From assembly GCA_964596985.1 (NCBI GenBank), contig CAZQWG010000007.1, forward strand, positions 1-64,000: DNA of 64,000 nt. The letters run 5' to 3'. Below the pieces are notes generated by a model that was not told where the DNA came from, made no database searches, and was given only the letters and a program-made list of their open reading frames with translations. Below are positions 16,514 to 24,926 of the stretch, in pieces. Source of the stretch: GCA-020345945 sp964596985 (GTDB lineage: Archaea; Thermoproteota; Bathyarchaeia; RBG-16-48-13; GCA-020345945). Position numbers and translations under genes: made by a program. How positions within the stretch are numbered: the stretch's first letter is position 1; every line of letters starts with the position of its first letter.

Positions 16514-17787
16514 GCCAATTCCCCTGCCAACATTTCCCTTCTCAACACTTCTGGAAGGTCAGCTAAGCCAAGATCCTCAGAGAGGAGTCTTTCCTTGAAC
16601 CCTCCGACGTCTACTGCGTTCCTCATGAGATGGAACAATACGCCAGCTCGCTCGATGTCGTTCACCAAGATGAAGCCGTGGATCAGGCCCGTCCGCAATA
16701 CCACCTTCTTGTATACGGCTCGTTCACGATCGTGAAATGTGAGCACTTCGTATCCGGCGCCTTCGTTCTGATTCGTCCTCCCGACGGCTATGACCGGGGT
16801 GTCGAAGTACTTCAAGGCGCTCATCGTTGTCCCGCCGGGATACTCGGTCCTCTGTCCGGCCATATTGTAGCCGGCGACCTTTCCTCCGAGGTAGGCGGTA
16901 GGCCATTGTGGTAGGACACGATTGTCGTCGAAAACGAAGTCGTATGCTTCCGAGACGTCCCCGCACGCGTAGACATCGGGGATGCTAGTGCGCATGAACC
17001 GGTCGACGACGATGCCTTTGTTGACCCTTATATCAGTACCCTGTACCAGCTCGGTGCGAGGAATGACACCGGCGGCTATGACGACCTTATCGCAACGGAT
17101 CGATTCGCCGTTGTCCAGTACAACTGCACCAACACAGTCATCACCATCCCTCCCGGCTATCTTCTTCACAGTACGACCAGTGACAGCCTCAACGCCCTTG
17201 CTCTTCATGGCATCCGCGACGATGTCTGAAGCTGGGGTGTCCAGTAGTGCACCGAGAATCCTGTCTTGGAGTTCGACTATTGTGACTTTCACATCCTTTT
17301 TTGAAAGGGCTTCGGCTACACAGACTCCTATGAGTCCACCTCCTAGGACGACAGCCTTTTCTGCTTCCTTGATCCCTGTCTTCGCGTCTTCGGCATCAGT
17401 AAGTGTGATGAAGGTGAATACTCCATTCCTGTTCGTCCCGTCCATCTTGGGAATGAAGGGTTTACTTCCTGTGGCGATAAGCAGTTTCTCAAAGCTGACT
17501 CTCCCTCCCTGATCGAGCTCCACGTACTTTTTGGAGAAGTCGATGCTTGTAGCCTTTCTTCCAGTCAAATATTGAACCCTGTTTGCAGTCCAGAAATCGT
17601 CGTTTCGATACGTCATCTTCCCTAGTGTTGCTTCCCCGCTAAGATAGTCACCTATCATTGGTCGAGAGTATGTGGGAGAAGGTTCCTCGGCAACAACTGT
17701 AAGGCTTCCCGCAGGATCGACCTTCCTGATGGCGTCTACGGCACCGATTGCCCCTGCCGAACCGCCTAGAATAACATACTCAGGCAC
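16510..17787 (-). CDS. FAD-dependent pyridine nucleotide oxidoreductase of the glutamate synthase operon
   Basis: A two-dinucleotide-domain flavoprotein of 425 residues from the GTG start. The FAD motif is YVILGGSAGAIGAV at the N-terminus. The NAD(P)H motif is AVVLGGGLIGVCVAEAL (about 150), and the second FAD motif is VYACGDVSEAYDF. It belongs to the NADH oxidase/nitrite reductase (NirB N-domain) type and lacks a redox CxxC. The GTG overlaps the polyferredoxin stop by eight bases, which I prefer to the in-frame upstream Met, because MPEYVILGG places the FAD strand at the terminus. It probably passes electrons between NAD(P)H and the ferredoxin/FMN subunits of glutamate synthase. Confidence 0.85.
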   Translation of the reverse strand: MPEYVILGGSAGAIGAVDAIRKVDPAGSLTVVAEEPSPTYSRPMIGDYLSGEATLGKMTYRNDDFWTANRVQYLTGRKATSIDFSKKYVELDQGGRVSFEKLLIATGSKPFIPKMDGTNRNGVFTFITLTDAEDAKTGIKEAEKAVVLGGGLIGVCVAEALSKKDVKVTIVELQDRILGALLDTPASDIVADAMKSKGVEAVTGRTVKKIAGRDGDDCVGAVVLDNGESIRCDKVVIAAGVIPRTELVQGTDIRVNKGIVVDRFMRTSIPDVYACGDVSEAYDFVFDDNRVLPQWPTAYLGGKVAGYNMAGQRTEYPGGTTMSALKYFDTPVIAVGRTNQNEGAGYEVLTFHDRERAVYKKVVLRTGLIHGFILVNDIERAGVLFHLMRNAVDVGGFKERLLSEDLGLADLPEVLRREMLAGELA

Positions 17788-18232
17788 GGGAAGGCATCTC
17801 CTTGAAGACAAGCGCCTCGTTCGGGCAGTTGGCAACGCAAGCAGGGGTCTCTAAGCCTGCGCATAGATCGCATTTAGCCGCGATTCTCCGCTCTGAGGCA
17901 TCCATCCTTATCGCACCATAGGGACACATCAAGATGCATGTCCAACAACCTATACACTTCTCCGTATCGTGTATCACCGAACCGGTTTCCTCATCTATGT
18001 GCATTGCACCTGAGAGACAAGCAGCGACACATAGGGGTTCCTCGCATTGTCGACATTGAATCGCAAACGCAGCGGGCTGGTTCACCTCAACCCTGATCCG
18101 GCTGACCGGTTTGGGAGACTCTCTGCGATACGCCTTCAGTATGTCTCCAGACCTAGAATGCTGGACTAGACAGTGGACTTCACAGAGCCCACATCCCATG
18201 CAGACCTCTTCTCTGAAGAGGATTCTCCTCAT
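17780..18232 (-). CDS. Polyferredoxin, CooF/HycB-like 4Fe-4S electron carrier
   Basis: From MRRILFREEV the protein has 150 residues and sixteen cysteines arranged for up to four clusters: CMGCGLCEVHC (Cys11-21), CRQCEEPLCVAAC, CIGCWTCILMCP and CDLCAGLETPACVANCP. This is the layout of the small electron-transfer subunits of CO dehydrogenase, hydrogenases and formate enzymes. As the first gene of the glutamate synthase operon, it likely supplies electrons to the FAD and FMN subunits. An earlier in-frame Met (18262) lies inside the palindromic regulatory site, so I favour 18232. Confidence 0.85.
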   Translation of the reverse strand: MRRILFREEVCMGCGLCEVHCLVQHSRSGDILKAYRRESPKPVSRIRVEVNQPAAFAIQCRQCEEPLCVAACLSGAMHIDEETGSVIHDTEKCIGCWTCILMCPYGAIRMDASERRIAAKCDLCAGLETPACVANCPNEALVFKEMPSRA

Positions 18233-18252
18233 CGCGACCCATCCACCCACGG

Positions 18253-18276
18253 CGATCGGCAACCATATGCCGATCG
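18253..18276 (-). promoter_or_regulatory. Palindromic site in the leader of the glutamate synthase operon
   Basis: CGATCGGCA and its exact reverse complement are separated by six bases. The core is GGCA-N6-TGCC, the same 4-6-4 geometry as the methanogen NrpR operator GGAA-N6-TTCC. It ends 21 bases before the polyferredoxin start codon. Bases 18255-18267 recur as a reverse complement at 18380-18392. Assignment to NrpR is inference from geometry and neighbouring genes. Confidence 0.5.
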
Positions 18277-18379
18277 TTGTTTATGAGGGTTTCGGATACG
18301 ACGATAAACGCGAATTGCTTACGCTGCAGAAAGGAGCCATCATCGAAGAACCGGAAAAAATAAAATAAATTGAATGGTG

Positions 18380-18396
18380 TATGGTTGCCGATAACC
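18380..18396 (+). promoter_or_regulatory. Second copy of the shared motif, in front of the divergent gene
   Basis: TATGGTTGCCGAT here is the exact reverse complement of bases 18255-18267. It also forms its own small palindrome, GGTT-N6-AACC (18383-18396). The AT-rich stretch 18354-18370 between the two motifs probably holds TATA elements for both directions. The site would overlap the transcription start of the plus-strand gene. Confidence 0.5.
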
Positions 18397-18460
18397 GTGA
18401 AGCATACGTGAAATGTCGCTAAGCGGAAAAAGAACGACAAGAGTTAGAGGTAATGATTGA

Positions 18461-20050
18461 ATGCCAGAAGTGAATTTGAACGCGAAATCTACAACCGGGA
18501 CGGCGACAAGGGTCAGAGATGTCAGCCCTTTCAACGGAATGTGCCCGATCTGCATAGGCGACTGCCCGATAATGTGCGAGATAAGCAAGTCCGCCTTCAG
18601 AGGCAGAGAAGTGCTCTATCCAGAGCCAGTCCGATTCGGACAGTCCACGGCAGCTTCGAACAAGGACTACGGACTGGACTGGGGCGACTTCCAGATCCAG
18701 ACAACAGTGTTCGGAGCCAAGGGAATAGAGGCTTCCTCAGACAAGGCGCTGTTCCCAGCCGCAGACATAAGCACTCATGTAGGAGGAATACCCATGAAAG
18801 TGCCAGTCTACGCAGCAGGTCTAGGTTCGACAAAGATCGCCAAAGCCTACTGGGACAGCATGGCTATCGGAGCGGCAATCTCGGGAACCATCATCCAACT
18901 CGGAGAAAACGTGTGTGGAATGGACCAAGAATCAAAGATCGAGGACGGCAGAGTAACGTACTCGAAGGACTTGGAGCACAGGATAAACACGTTTAGAGAA
19001 TTCTGGGACGGAAAGCACGGAGACGTCTCGGTCCAAACGAATGTAGAAGACCAAAGACTCGGAGTAGACGTCTACGCGCTTTCAAAGCTGGAAGTAAACA
19101 TAATCGAAAGAAAGTGGGGGCAAGGCGCCAAGGCAATCGGCGGCGAAGTCAGACTGCCAAGCATCGAACGCGCATTGACACTCAAGAAAAGGGGATACTT
19201 GGTCATCCCAGACCCAGAGGATAAAGCGGTGCAGGAGGCGTTCAAGGCTGGAGCCTTCGAATCGTTCGAGAGACACAGCAGGGTAGGAATGCCGAGTGAA
19301 GAGGGCTTCATCGAAGATATAGAGTGGCTCAGAGAGCAGGGAGCCAAAAAGGTGTTCTTGAAGACAGGGGCCTACAGACCGGCAGCGGTAGCCTTCGCCT
19401 TGAAGGTGGCTTCGAAAGCGAAAATCGACCACGTCACCTTTGACGGAGCCGGCGGCGGAACAGGCATGAGCCCAGTGCCCATGATGAACGAGTGCAGTAC
19501 GCCAACAGTATACCTTGAAGCCCAAGTGTTGAAATGTACCCAGATCTTGAAGAGCAAGGGAAGACACGTTCCAACGATCGGAATGGGGGGAGGACTCATC
19601 AGCGAGACGCAAATGTTCAAATCGATAGCACTCAGCAACTTCGGAGGCGGCCCCTTCGTAACGGCAATCGCAACCGGAAGGGCGCCAATGACCGCAGCCA
19701 TGAAAGCAACGTATTTCGCCAAGCTTGCCGACGAAGGGAGGCTACCCAAAGCCTTTGCAGAACAGTACGGCGACAAACCAGAACAGTTCTTCCTCTGCCT
19801 ATCCGAGCTGAAAGAGAGGTATGGAGCGGAGTTCAAGAAGATACCATACGGAGCGATAGGACTCTACACGTACTGGACCGACAGGATCGGAGTGGGGCTG
19901 CAACAACTTCTTGCAGGCGCAAGAAAGTTTAAGCTACATCTAATCGACAGAAGCGATCTCGCTTCCCTGACCGAACGGGCTACGAAGGTCACAGGCATAC
20001 CTCTGCTCGAAGACATCGAGCAAGACGCAATGGAACAAATCCTTTCATAG
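18461..20050 (+). CDS. FMN-binding glutamate synthase family protein (second, divergent paralogue)
   Basis: A 529-residue protein with a glutamate-synthase-type FMN barrel: GEVRLPSIERAL, VFLKTGAYRPAAVAFALKVA, VTFDGAGGGTGMSP and IGMGGGLISETQMFKSIALSNFGGGPF. It lacks the N-terminal ferredoxin domain and the 3Fe-4S cysteine motif of the neighbour at 13872-15383. Four Cys near the N-terminus (FNGMCPICIGDCPIMC) could hold a different cluster. It is transcribed divergently from the glutamate synthase operon and shares a regulatory motif with it. Its own reaction is unknown; a role in amino-nitrogen metabolism is inferred. Glutamate synthase-like enzymes of C1-amine pathways are an alternative. Confidence 0.8.
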   Translation: MPEVNLNAKSTTGTATRVRDVSPFNGMCPICIGDCPIMCEISKSAFRGREVLYPEPVRFGQSTAASNKDYGLDWGDFQIQTTVFGAKGIEASSDKALFPAADISTHVGGIPMKVPVYAAGLGSTKIAKAYWDSMAIGAAISGTIIQLGENVCGMDQESKIEDGRVTYSKDLEHRINTFREFWDGKHGDVSVQTNVEDQRLGVDVYALSKLEVNIIERKWGQGAKAIGGEVRLPSIERALTLKKRGYLVIPDPEDKAVQEAFKAGAFESFERHSRVGMPSEEGFIEDIEWLREQGAKKVFLKTGAYRPAAVAFALKVASKAKIDHVTFDGAGGGTGMSPVPMMNECSTPTVYLEAQVLKCTQILKSKGRHVPTIGMGGGLISETQMFKSIALSNFGGGPFVTAIATGRAPMTAAMKATYFAKLADEGRLPKAFAEQYGDKPEQFFLCLSELKERYGAEFKKIPYGAIGLYTYWTDRIGVGLQQLLAGARKFKLHLIDRSDLASLTERATKVTGIPLLEDIEQDAMEQILS

Positions 20051-20051
20051 A

Positions 20052-20071
20052 CTCCTCCCCCAAGGGAGGAG
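20052..20071 (+). terminator. Perfect GC-rich hairpin after the FMN protein gene
   Basis: CTCCTCCC and GGGAGGAG form an uninterrupted 8-bp stem around a CCAA loop, starting two bases after the stop codon. There is no immediate T-run, so it may slow or protect the mRNA end rather than act as a bacterial-type terminator. Confidence 0.45.
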
Positions 20072-20237
20072 CACCTCCCAAACACCTTCTTTTCCCCTAT
20101 CGTACAAGAGATGTCTAACATCCCTTTCCAAGCACCCCTGAGAAGAATGCGGCGAGAAGCGTTTCTTTAAGGAGACGCAAGCAACGCTAATTAGAGAAGA
20201 ACCGACATTCTCCTCAAGAACAAGAGGATGTGTTTCA

Positions 20238-21188
20238 GTGAGCTTTGGTCTCTGGGTCGAGAAATACAGACCGAAACACCTAGACGGAATCGTGAACCAG
20301 AGAGAGATCGTCGATAGACTTCGTACATTCGTCAAGAAACGGGCGATACCACACTGCCTATTCGCCGGCCCACCAGGAACTGGTAAGACAACAGCAGCAC
20401 TCTGCCTATCAAGGGACTTATACGGCGACGGTTTCGCAGCCTCCATCATGGAGCTTAACGCCAGCGACGAGAGAGGAATAAACATCGTCCGAGAGAAGAT
20501 CAAGAACTTTGCAAGAATCAGAACCTTAGGAGAGATCCCCTTCAAGATTCTAATCCTGGACGAAGCCGACCAGATGACCTCCGACGCTCAGCATGCGCTC
20601 AGGCGTACCATGGAGAGATATACGGAGAGCTGCAGATTCATCTTGATCTGCAACTATTCCGGGAGGATCATCACGCCGATCCAATCGAGATGTGCAATCT
20701 TCCGGTTCACACCGCTTTCAGACAGCGAGATAGCGGGACGAATCAAACACGTTTCAGAGAGCGAAAAAATCCAGCTCAGCGAGGACGGGGTAAACGCCAT
20801 CCTAGAGATATCTAATGGAGACCTCCGTAGAGCAATAAACATCTTACAGACCGCAGCTGCACAAGGCGGAGAGATCAAGGATCAAACAATCTATTCAGTT
20901 ACCGGAATGGCGAACCCCCCTAAAGTTAGGGAAATGTTGAAGACAGCTCTAGACAGGAGGTTCACCGACGCAAGGAACCAACTGCGAGCCTTGCTGATTG
21001 AAGACGGAGTAGCAGAGTCCGATATCATCAGACAGATCCACAGAGAAACTGTCTCTCTCGACCTGCCAGAGGAAGACAAGATGAGACTGGTCGAAGCGAT
21101 TGGAGAAACCGAATACAGACTATCACAGGGATCTGACGGGGAAATCCAGTTAAGCAGCCTACTTGCAAAATACACGCTTCTTAAGTAA
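20238..21188 (+). CDS. rfcS: Replication factor C small subunit
   Basis: A 316-residue AAA+ clamp-loader subunit. It opens LWVEKYRPKHLDGIV (RFC box), with Walker A GPPGTGKT (about 44-51), Walker B LILDEADQMT, the SRC motif (QSRCAIFRF) with its arginine finger, and sensor 2 NGDLRRAINILQ. RFC loads the PCNA ring at primer ends. It starts with GTG and lacks any intein, although archaeal RFC-S is a frequent intein host. The large-subunit gene follows after ten bases, so the two form an operon. Confidence 0.96.
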   Translation: MSFGLWVEKYRPKHLDGIVNQREIVDRLRTFVKKRAIPHCLFAGPPGTGKTTAALCLSRDLYGDGFAASIMELNASDERGINIVREKIKNFARIRTLGEIPFKILILDEADQMTSDAQHALRRTMERYTESCRFILICNYSGRIITPIQSRCAIFRFTPLSDSEIAGRIKHVSESEKIQLSEDGVNAILEISNGDLRRAINILQTAAAQGGEIKDQTIYSVTGMANPPKVREMLKTALDRRFTDARNQLRALLIEDGVAESDIIRQIHRETVSLDLPEEDKMRLVEAIGETEYRLSQGSDGEIQLSSLLAKYTLLK

Positions 21189-21198
21189 CCAGAATCGA

Positions 21199-22500
21199 AT
21201 GGATGAAGGACACGTGCCAAACCCCGCGATAAGGTCTTGGACCGAGAAATACCGGCCAAGCAAGATCACCGACATAACGGGAAATAGAGAAGCGATCACA
21301 AAATTCGTCAAATGGATTGACTCTTGGGAAACCGGAGATCCACCAGCCAAAAGAGCAGCCCTACTCTATGGCCCCCAAGGTGTTGGAAAAACGTCTCTTG
21401 TCTACGCCCTCGCAAGAGAGAGGGGCTATGATCTTGTCGAGATGAACGCCAGCGACTGGCGAACCGCCAAGAAGATCGAAAGAGTAGCAGGAAGAGCCGC
21501 GCAGAGTCAGACATTCAACAAGAAGAGAAGGATCATCCTGCTAGACGAGGCGGAAGGAGTTCACGGTATAAGAGACCGAGGTGGACTCGCCGCGATCATC
21601 CAACTGCAGAAAAAGACCAAAGCACCGATAGTCTTGACAGCAAACGACCCTTGGAACAAGAGATTCGCAACTCTTAGATCCCACTGCATGATGATCCGGT
21701 TCCACCCTGTACGGAAGAGAGAGACGGTAACTCTTTTAGCGAAAATCGCAAGAATCGAGGGGGTAACCGTAGACCCAGACGTCCCCCAGTTCATCGCAGA
21801 ACGTGCAGCGGGAGACGTCAGAGCAGCCATCCAAGACCTTCAAACGGTCTCGGAGGGAAGAGAGAAAGTAACCATCGAGAACGCCGCCTTCCTACCTACA
21901 AGAGAAAAGAGGGAAGACGTCTTCAACACGTTGAGAGGAATATTCAATTCGAGAAGCGTACTGGCTGCACGGGAAAAAGTCAACGCCTCAGAAGTCAACT
22001 ATGAAATGCTTCTCGAGTGGTTATACGAGAATATCCCGAAGGAATACGAGAGGAACGACGAACTCTCCCAGGCCTTGGATGCCCTTGCAAGAGCCGACGT
22101 ACTCTTCAATAGAATGAAAAGAAAGCAGAATTGGAAACTCCTACCCTACGCCCTCGAAATGATGAGCGCAGGCGTCGCTCTCTCGCGCAAGGAGACGACG
22201 AGGAGATGGGTGAAATACGAGTTTCCCAGCAGGATCAGAGATCTTGGCAGATCGAGAATGAGGAGGAAGATGATACGAGAAATCGGAGGAAAGATCGCCT
22301 CGAAATGCCATTGCTCTACACAATCTGCATTGAAGTTCGAACTACCCTATTTCAGGGTCCTATTCTCAAACTCGGCAGAGGAGGCTGCAAGGATTTGTGA
22401 ATGGCTTGGACTGACACCGAAGGAGATAGAAATCATCTCTGGCAACCGTTCAGTGGCGAAGAGGATCCACACCCTAACTGAAACGGAACGTAAAGGATAA
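21199..22500 (+). CDS. rfcL: Replication factor C large subunit
   Basis: AAA+ clamp-loader large subunit of 433 residues from MDEGHVPNPA. It has RSWTEKYRPSKITDITGN, Walker A GPQGVGKT (58-65) and Walker B RIILLDEAEG; the large subunit naturally lacks the SRC finger motif. The collar domain fills the last 170 residues. It ends TLTETERKG and shows no PCNA-interacting (PIP) box or long charged tail, which many archaeal RFC-L proteins have. An in-frame Met 12 codons earlier overlaps rfcS, and I take the one just after the rfcS stop. Confidence 0.94.
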   Translation: MDEGHVPNPAIRSWTEKYRPSKITDITGNREAITKFVKWIDSWETGDPPAKRAALLYGPQGVGKTSLVYALARERGYDLVEMNASDWRTAKKIERVAGRAAQSQTFNKKRRIILLDEAEGVHGIRDRGGLAAIIQLQKKTKAPIVLTANDPWNKRFATLRSHCMMIRFHPVRKRETVTLLAKIARIEGVTVDPDVPQFIAERAAGDVRAAIQDLQTVSEGREKVTIENAAFLPTREKREDVFNTLRGIFNSRSVLAAREKVNASEVNYEMLLEWLYENIPKEYERNDELSQALDALARADVLFNRMKRKQNWKLLPYALEMMSAGVALSRKETTRRWVKYEFPSRIRDLGRSRMRRKMIREIGGKIASKCHCSTQSALKFELPYFRVLFSNSAEEAARICEWLGLTPKEIEIISGNRSVAKRIHTLTETERKG

Positions 22501-22549
22501 CCCTCATCAATCGGAGTAAGATATCGGATTAACAAGAAGTCGTGGTTAC

Positions 22550-23536
22550 CTAGTTGCTCCGGAAGAACGGGGCTCTGGACTTCACTGCACGAACGAAGAG
22601 CCGCCTCAGTTCATCCGCAGTCGCCCCTTCCCGTAAAGGAGTCAGGATATCGATCAGATTGTCGTTTCTCATAAGGCAAGGCTTCAACTTTCCATCGCTG
22701 GTGAGCCGCAGTCTAGTACATCTTGCGCAAAACGCCGTGTTCTCCATGGGACGTACCACCTCGACCTTCACGTCGGGAAGATGGTACACCCTCCGATCCT
22801 GCATTCTCTCCCGGACCACGATTCTTCTCGCCTTCTTCTCGAGCATTCTCTCGATTCCAGAGAGGTCGAAGTGGTAGGTCCGATAGTACTCGTCGGTTAT
22901 GTTTACCAGCTCAAGTTCCAGGACTTGGAGAATCACCCCAACCTTGCCACAGTACTCAATCATCGAGGGTATCTCTTGGTCATTGACATCTTTCAAGATC
23001 AACATGTTCACCTTCACCGGGTTCAAGCCGACTCGAATGGCGGTTTCGATACCTATCTTTGTCTTCTCCAAGTCTCCTCCGGTGTAGCTCCGATATACCG
23101 ATGGGTCTAGAGAAAATAGATTGATGTTGACCCTCTGTAACCCTACATGGTACAAGGACTTTGCACGAGAGGCGAGGGAAGACCCATTCGTCGTCATCGA
23201 GACGTCTTTGATCTGCGGAGTCGAGGAAATCTGCCTAACTATATTCTCGAGGTCTACTCGTAACAAAGGTTCCCCACCGGCAAGCTTCACATCTGTGACA
23301 CCGAATTCGGCGGCCAGACGAACAATCCTTCCGATCTCCTCAGGACTCATTTCTGTAGCCGAAGAGAGCATACCTTCCCGATGACAGTAGGGACACCGTA
23401 GATCGCATCTCTGGGTCACAAGCACACGGAGATTGATTACCGGGCGACCGAAGGAGTCACAAAAGGAAGAGGGAACAACCAGCTTTGCTTCACTCCCTGA
23501 TATGTCTGATGATATGCCCGACCTCGGGCAACACAA
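22550..23536 (-). CDS. moaA: GTP 3',8-cyclase MoaA (molybdopterin biosynthesis)
   Basis: A radical SAM enzyme of 328 residues. The SAM cluster is CDLRCPYCH (Cys44, 48, 51), with the glycine-rich GGEPLLR motif. The second 4Fe-4S cluster near the C-terminus is CARCTRLRLTSDGKLKPC. It converts GTP to the cyclic intermediate from which MoaC makes cyclic pyranopterin monophosphate. The listed start overlaps moaB by 47 bases; residues up to about 20 do not resemble the family, so a later non-ATG start is possible. The usual C-terminal GG dipeptide is absent (it ends FFRSN), although the site is not always conserved. Confidence 0.93.
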   Translation of the reverse strand: MCCPRSGISSDISGSEAKLVVPSSFCDSFGRPVINLRVLVTQRCDLRCPYCHREGMLSSATEMSPEEIGRIVRLAAEFGVTDVKLAGGEPLLRVDLENIVRQISSTPQIKDVSMTTNGSSLASRAKSLYHVGLQRVNINLFSLDPSVYRSYTGGDLEKTKIGIETAIRVGLNPVKVNMLILKDVNDQEIPSMIEYCGKVGVILQVLELELVNITDEYYRTYHFDLSGIERMLEKKARRIVVRERMQDRRVYHLPDVKVEVVRPMENTAFCARCTRLRLTSDGKLKPCLMRNDNLIDILTPLREGATADELRRLFVRAVKSRAPFFRSN

Positions 23537-24020
23537 GCTCGGGCAAAGCCAGTCTTACGGCATCAGGAGACCCGGGAACGCAGAAAATCACCTTGCCTTC
23601 AGATATGCCAGCAACCGCTCGGGAGACAAAGGCTGCCGAACCCATTTCCTTGTAACTGAGCATTCGAAAGATCTCCCCGAACCCAGGAAGCTCCCTGTCG
23701 AACAACTCTCTCACAGTCTCGATCGTCACATCAGAAATGCTAATCCCCGTGCCACCGCAGGTAATCAAGACGTCGATTGCAGGATCATGAAGCGCAGACT
23801 CAACCCACTCTCTTATCCTTACCTGATCGTCTGCGACAATCGACCGCCTCATCACCCTATGCCCCGCTTGAACCAAGAAGTCTGAGATCAGATCCCCAGA
23901 CACGTCAGATACAGGAAGCCCCCTTTCTTTGTCACAATATCGTGACGTACTCACAGTTACCACCCCAAATCTGAGATTCATGGGAGCCCCTTCCTTGTGT
24001 TTCTTCGACGTACTACTCAT
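23490..24020 (-). CDS. moaB: MoaB-type molybdopterin adenylyltransferase
   Basis: A MoaB/MogA fold of 176 residues. The strand FGVVTVSTSRY is followed by the Asp-rich loop, and LITCGGTGISISDVTIETV is the family signature that binds molybdopterin. IFCVPGSPDAVRLAL lies near the end. In archaea MoaB adenylylates molybdopterin before metal insertion. The first Met overlaps moaC by eight bases; Met14 (23981) begins MNLRFGVVTVS and may be the real start. It is the middle gene of moaC-moaB-moaA. Confidence 0.92.
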   Translation of the reverse strand: MSSTSKKHKEGAPMNLRFGVVTVSTSRYCDKERGLPVSDVSGDLISDFLVQAGHRVMRRSIVADDQVRIREWVESALHDPAIDVLITCGGTGISISDVTIETVRELFDRELPGFGEIFRMLSYKEMGSAAFVSRAVAGISEGKVIFCVPGSPDAVRLALPELVLPEVGHIIRHIRE

Positions 24021-24477
24021 CGAGAGCCCTCTTGACCTTCTCCTCGACCCTAACTTCTAGGATTCGCGTATGCGGGTACTGACCTTCCTCACTCTTCTCG
24101 TGTTGCTTGACCATATCCCAAACCGTGAGAAGAGCCGTGGTTGTCGCAACTAGCGCCTCCATCTCGACACCAGTCCTCCACGATGCCTTCACAACACTTC
24201 GAACCCTCACCCCCTCATCTAGTAGACGGAAGTCCACTTCCACACCGGTCAGCGGGACAGCGTGACACATCGGGATGATCGAACTGGTATTCTTAGCCGC
24301 AAGGATCGCGGCCACCCTAGCCACGGAAAAAGGATCTCCCTTCTCGATCCTACCTGCCTTAATCGCTTTCACAGTGCTCGATTTGAGGGTTATCTCGCCT
24401 ACCGCCGATGCTTGACGGTAGACCACAGGTTTGCCGCTCACGTCGACCATTGAGCGTTCGATCTGTTTCTCAGACAA
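24013..24477 (-). CDS. moaC: Cyclic pyranopterin monophosphate synthase MoaC
   Basis: A 154-residue MoaC. Signatures are MVDVSGKPVVYRQASA near the N-terminus, the active-site strand MCHAVPLTGVEVDF, and GVEMEALVATTTALLTVWDMVK. It forms the cyclic phosphate of pyranopterin from the MoaA product. It is the first of three overlapping moa genes on the minus strand, so the window's organism makes a molybdenum or tungsten cofactor. No transport genes for Mo or W are nearby. Confidence 0.95.
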   Translation of the reverse strand: MSEKQIERSMVDVSGKPVVYRQASAVGEITLKSSTVKAIKAGRIEKGDPFSVARVAAILAAKNTSSIIPMCHAVPLTGVEVDFRLLDEGVRVRSVVKASWRTGVEMEALVATTTALLTVWDMVKQHEKSEEGQYPHTRILEVRVEEKVKRALDE

Positions 24478-24626
24478 CTCGCAAACTCCTTACTGACCCA
24501 ACCGATCCTATGGATGAGGTTGGCAATCGTAGCTGTATCGAACTTGTTAATAGTCTTACCTCTCAAGCATCTAGAAGTCTTTGGCCCTTTCTGACGAATA
24601 GTTGAAGCGAAGAGGAAACAATCCTC

Positions 24627-24926
24627 CTATTTAATTGCTTTAGAGTGCCAAAGGTCTATCAGGGCTTTTATAGCCTTGGCTCTTGGATCTTCAAACTTGA
24701 AGCTGAATATTCTAATCTTTCCGAACGTCTTCTCTTCGACAAGCCTCATTTCTCTCAGGGCCACAAGATGCCGGTTTGTAGCGGAATAATTCAATCTCGT
24801 TCTTCTTGCTATCTCGGTAATGTTGAGTTCACCTACTTCGACAAGAAGCCGCAGAATCCTAACTCGCCCCCTTGAAGAGAACACGTTCTCGATAGATGGT
24901 TCCAGAGTCACCCTCAATACCATCAA
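24627..24926 (-). CDS. ArsR-like winged helix DNA-binding protein
   Basis: A 99-residue protein with one winged helix: a start helix GRVRILRLLVEVGELNITEIARRT, recognition helix NYSATNRHLVALREMRLVEE, and wing KTFGKIRIFSFK. No metal-binding cysteine set is seen. Its start overlaps the stop of orc1/cdc6 (ATGA), so the two are made together. It may act on the initiator operon itself or alongside the initiator, but that is inference from linkage. Confidence 0.8.
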   Translation of the reverse strand: MMVLRVTLEPSIENVFSSRGRVRILRLLVEVGELNITEIARRTRLNYSATNRHLVALREMRLVEEKTFGKIRIFSFKFEDPRAKAIKALIDLWHSKAIK

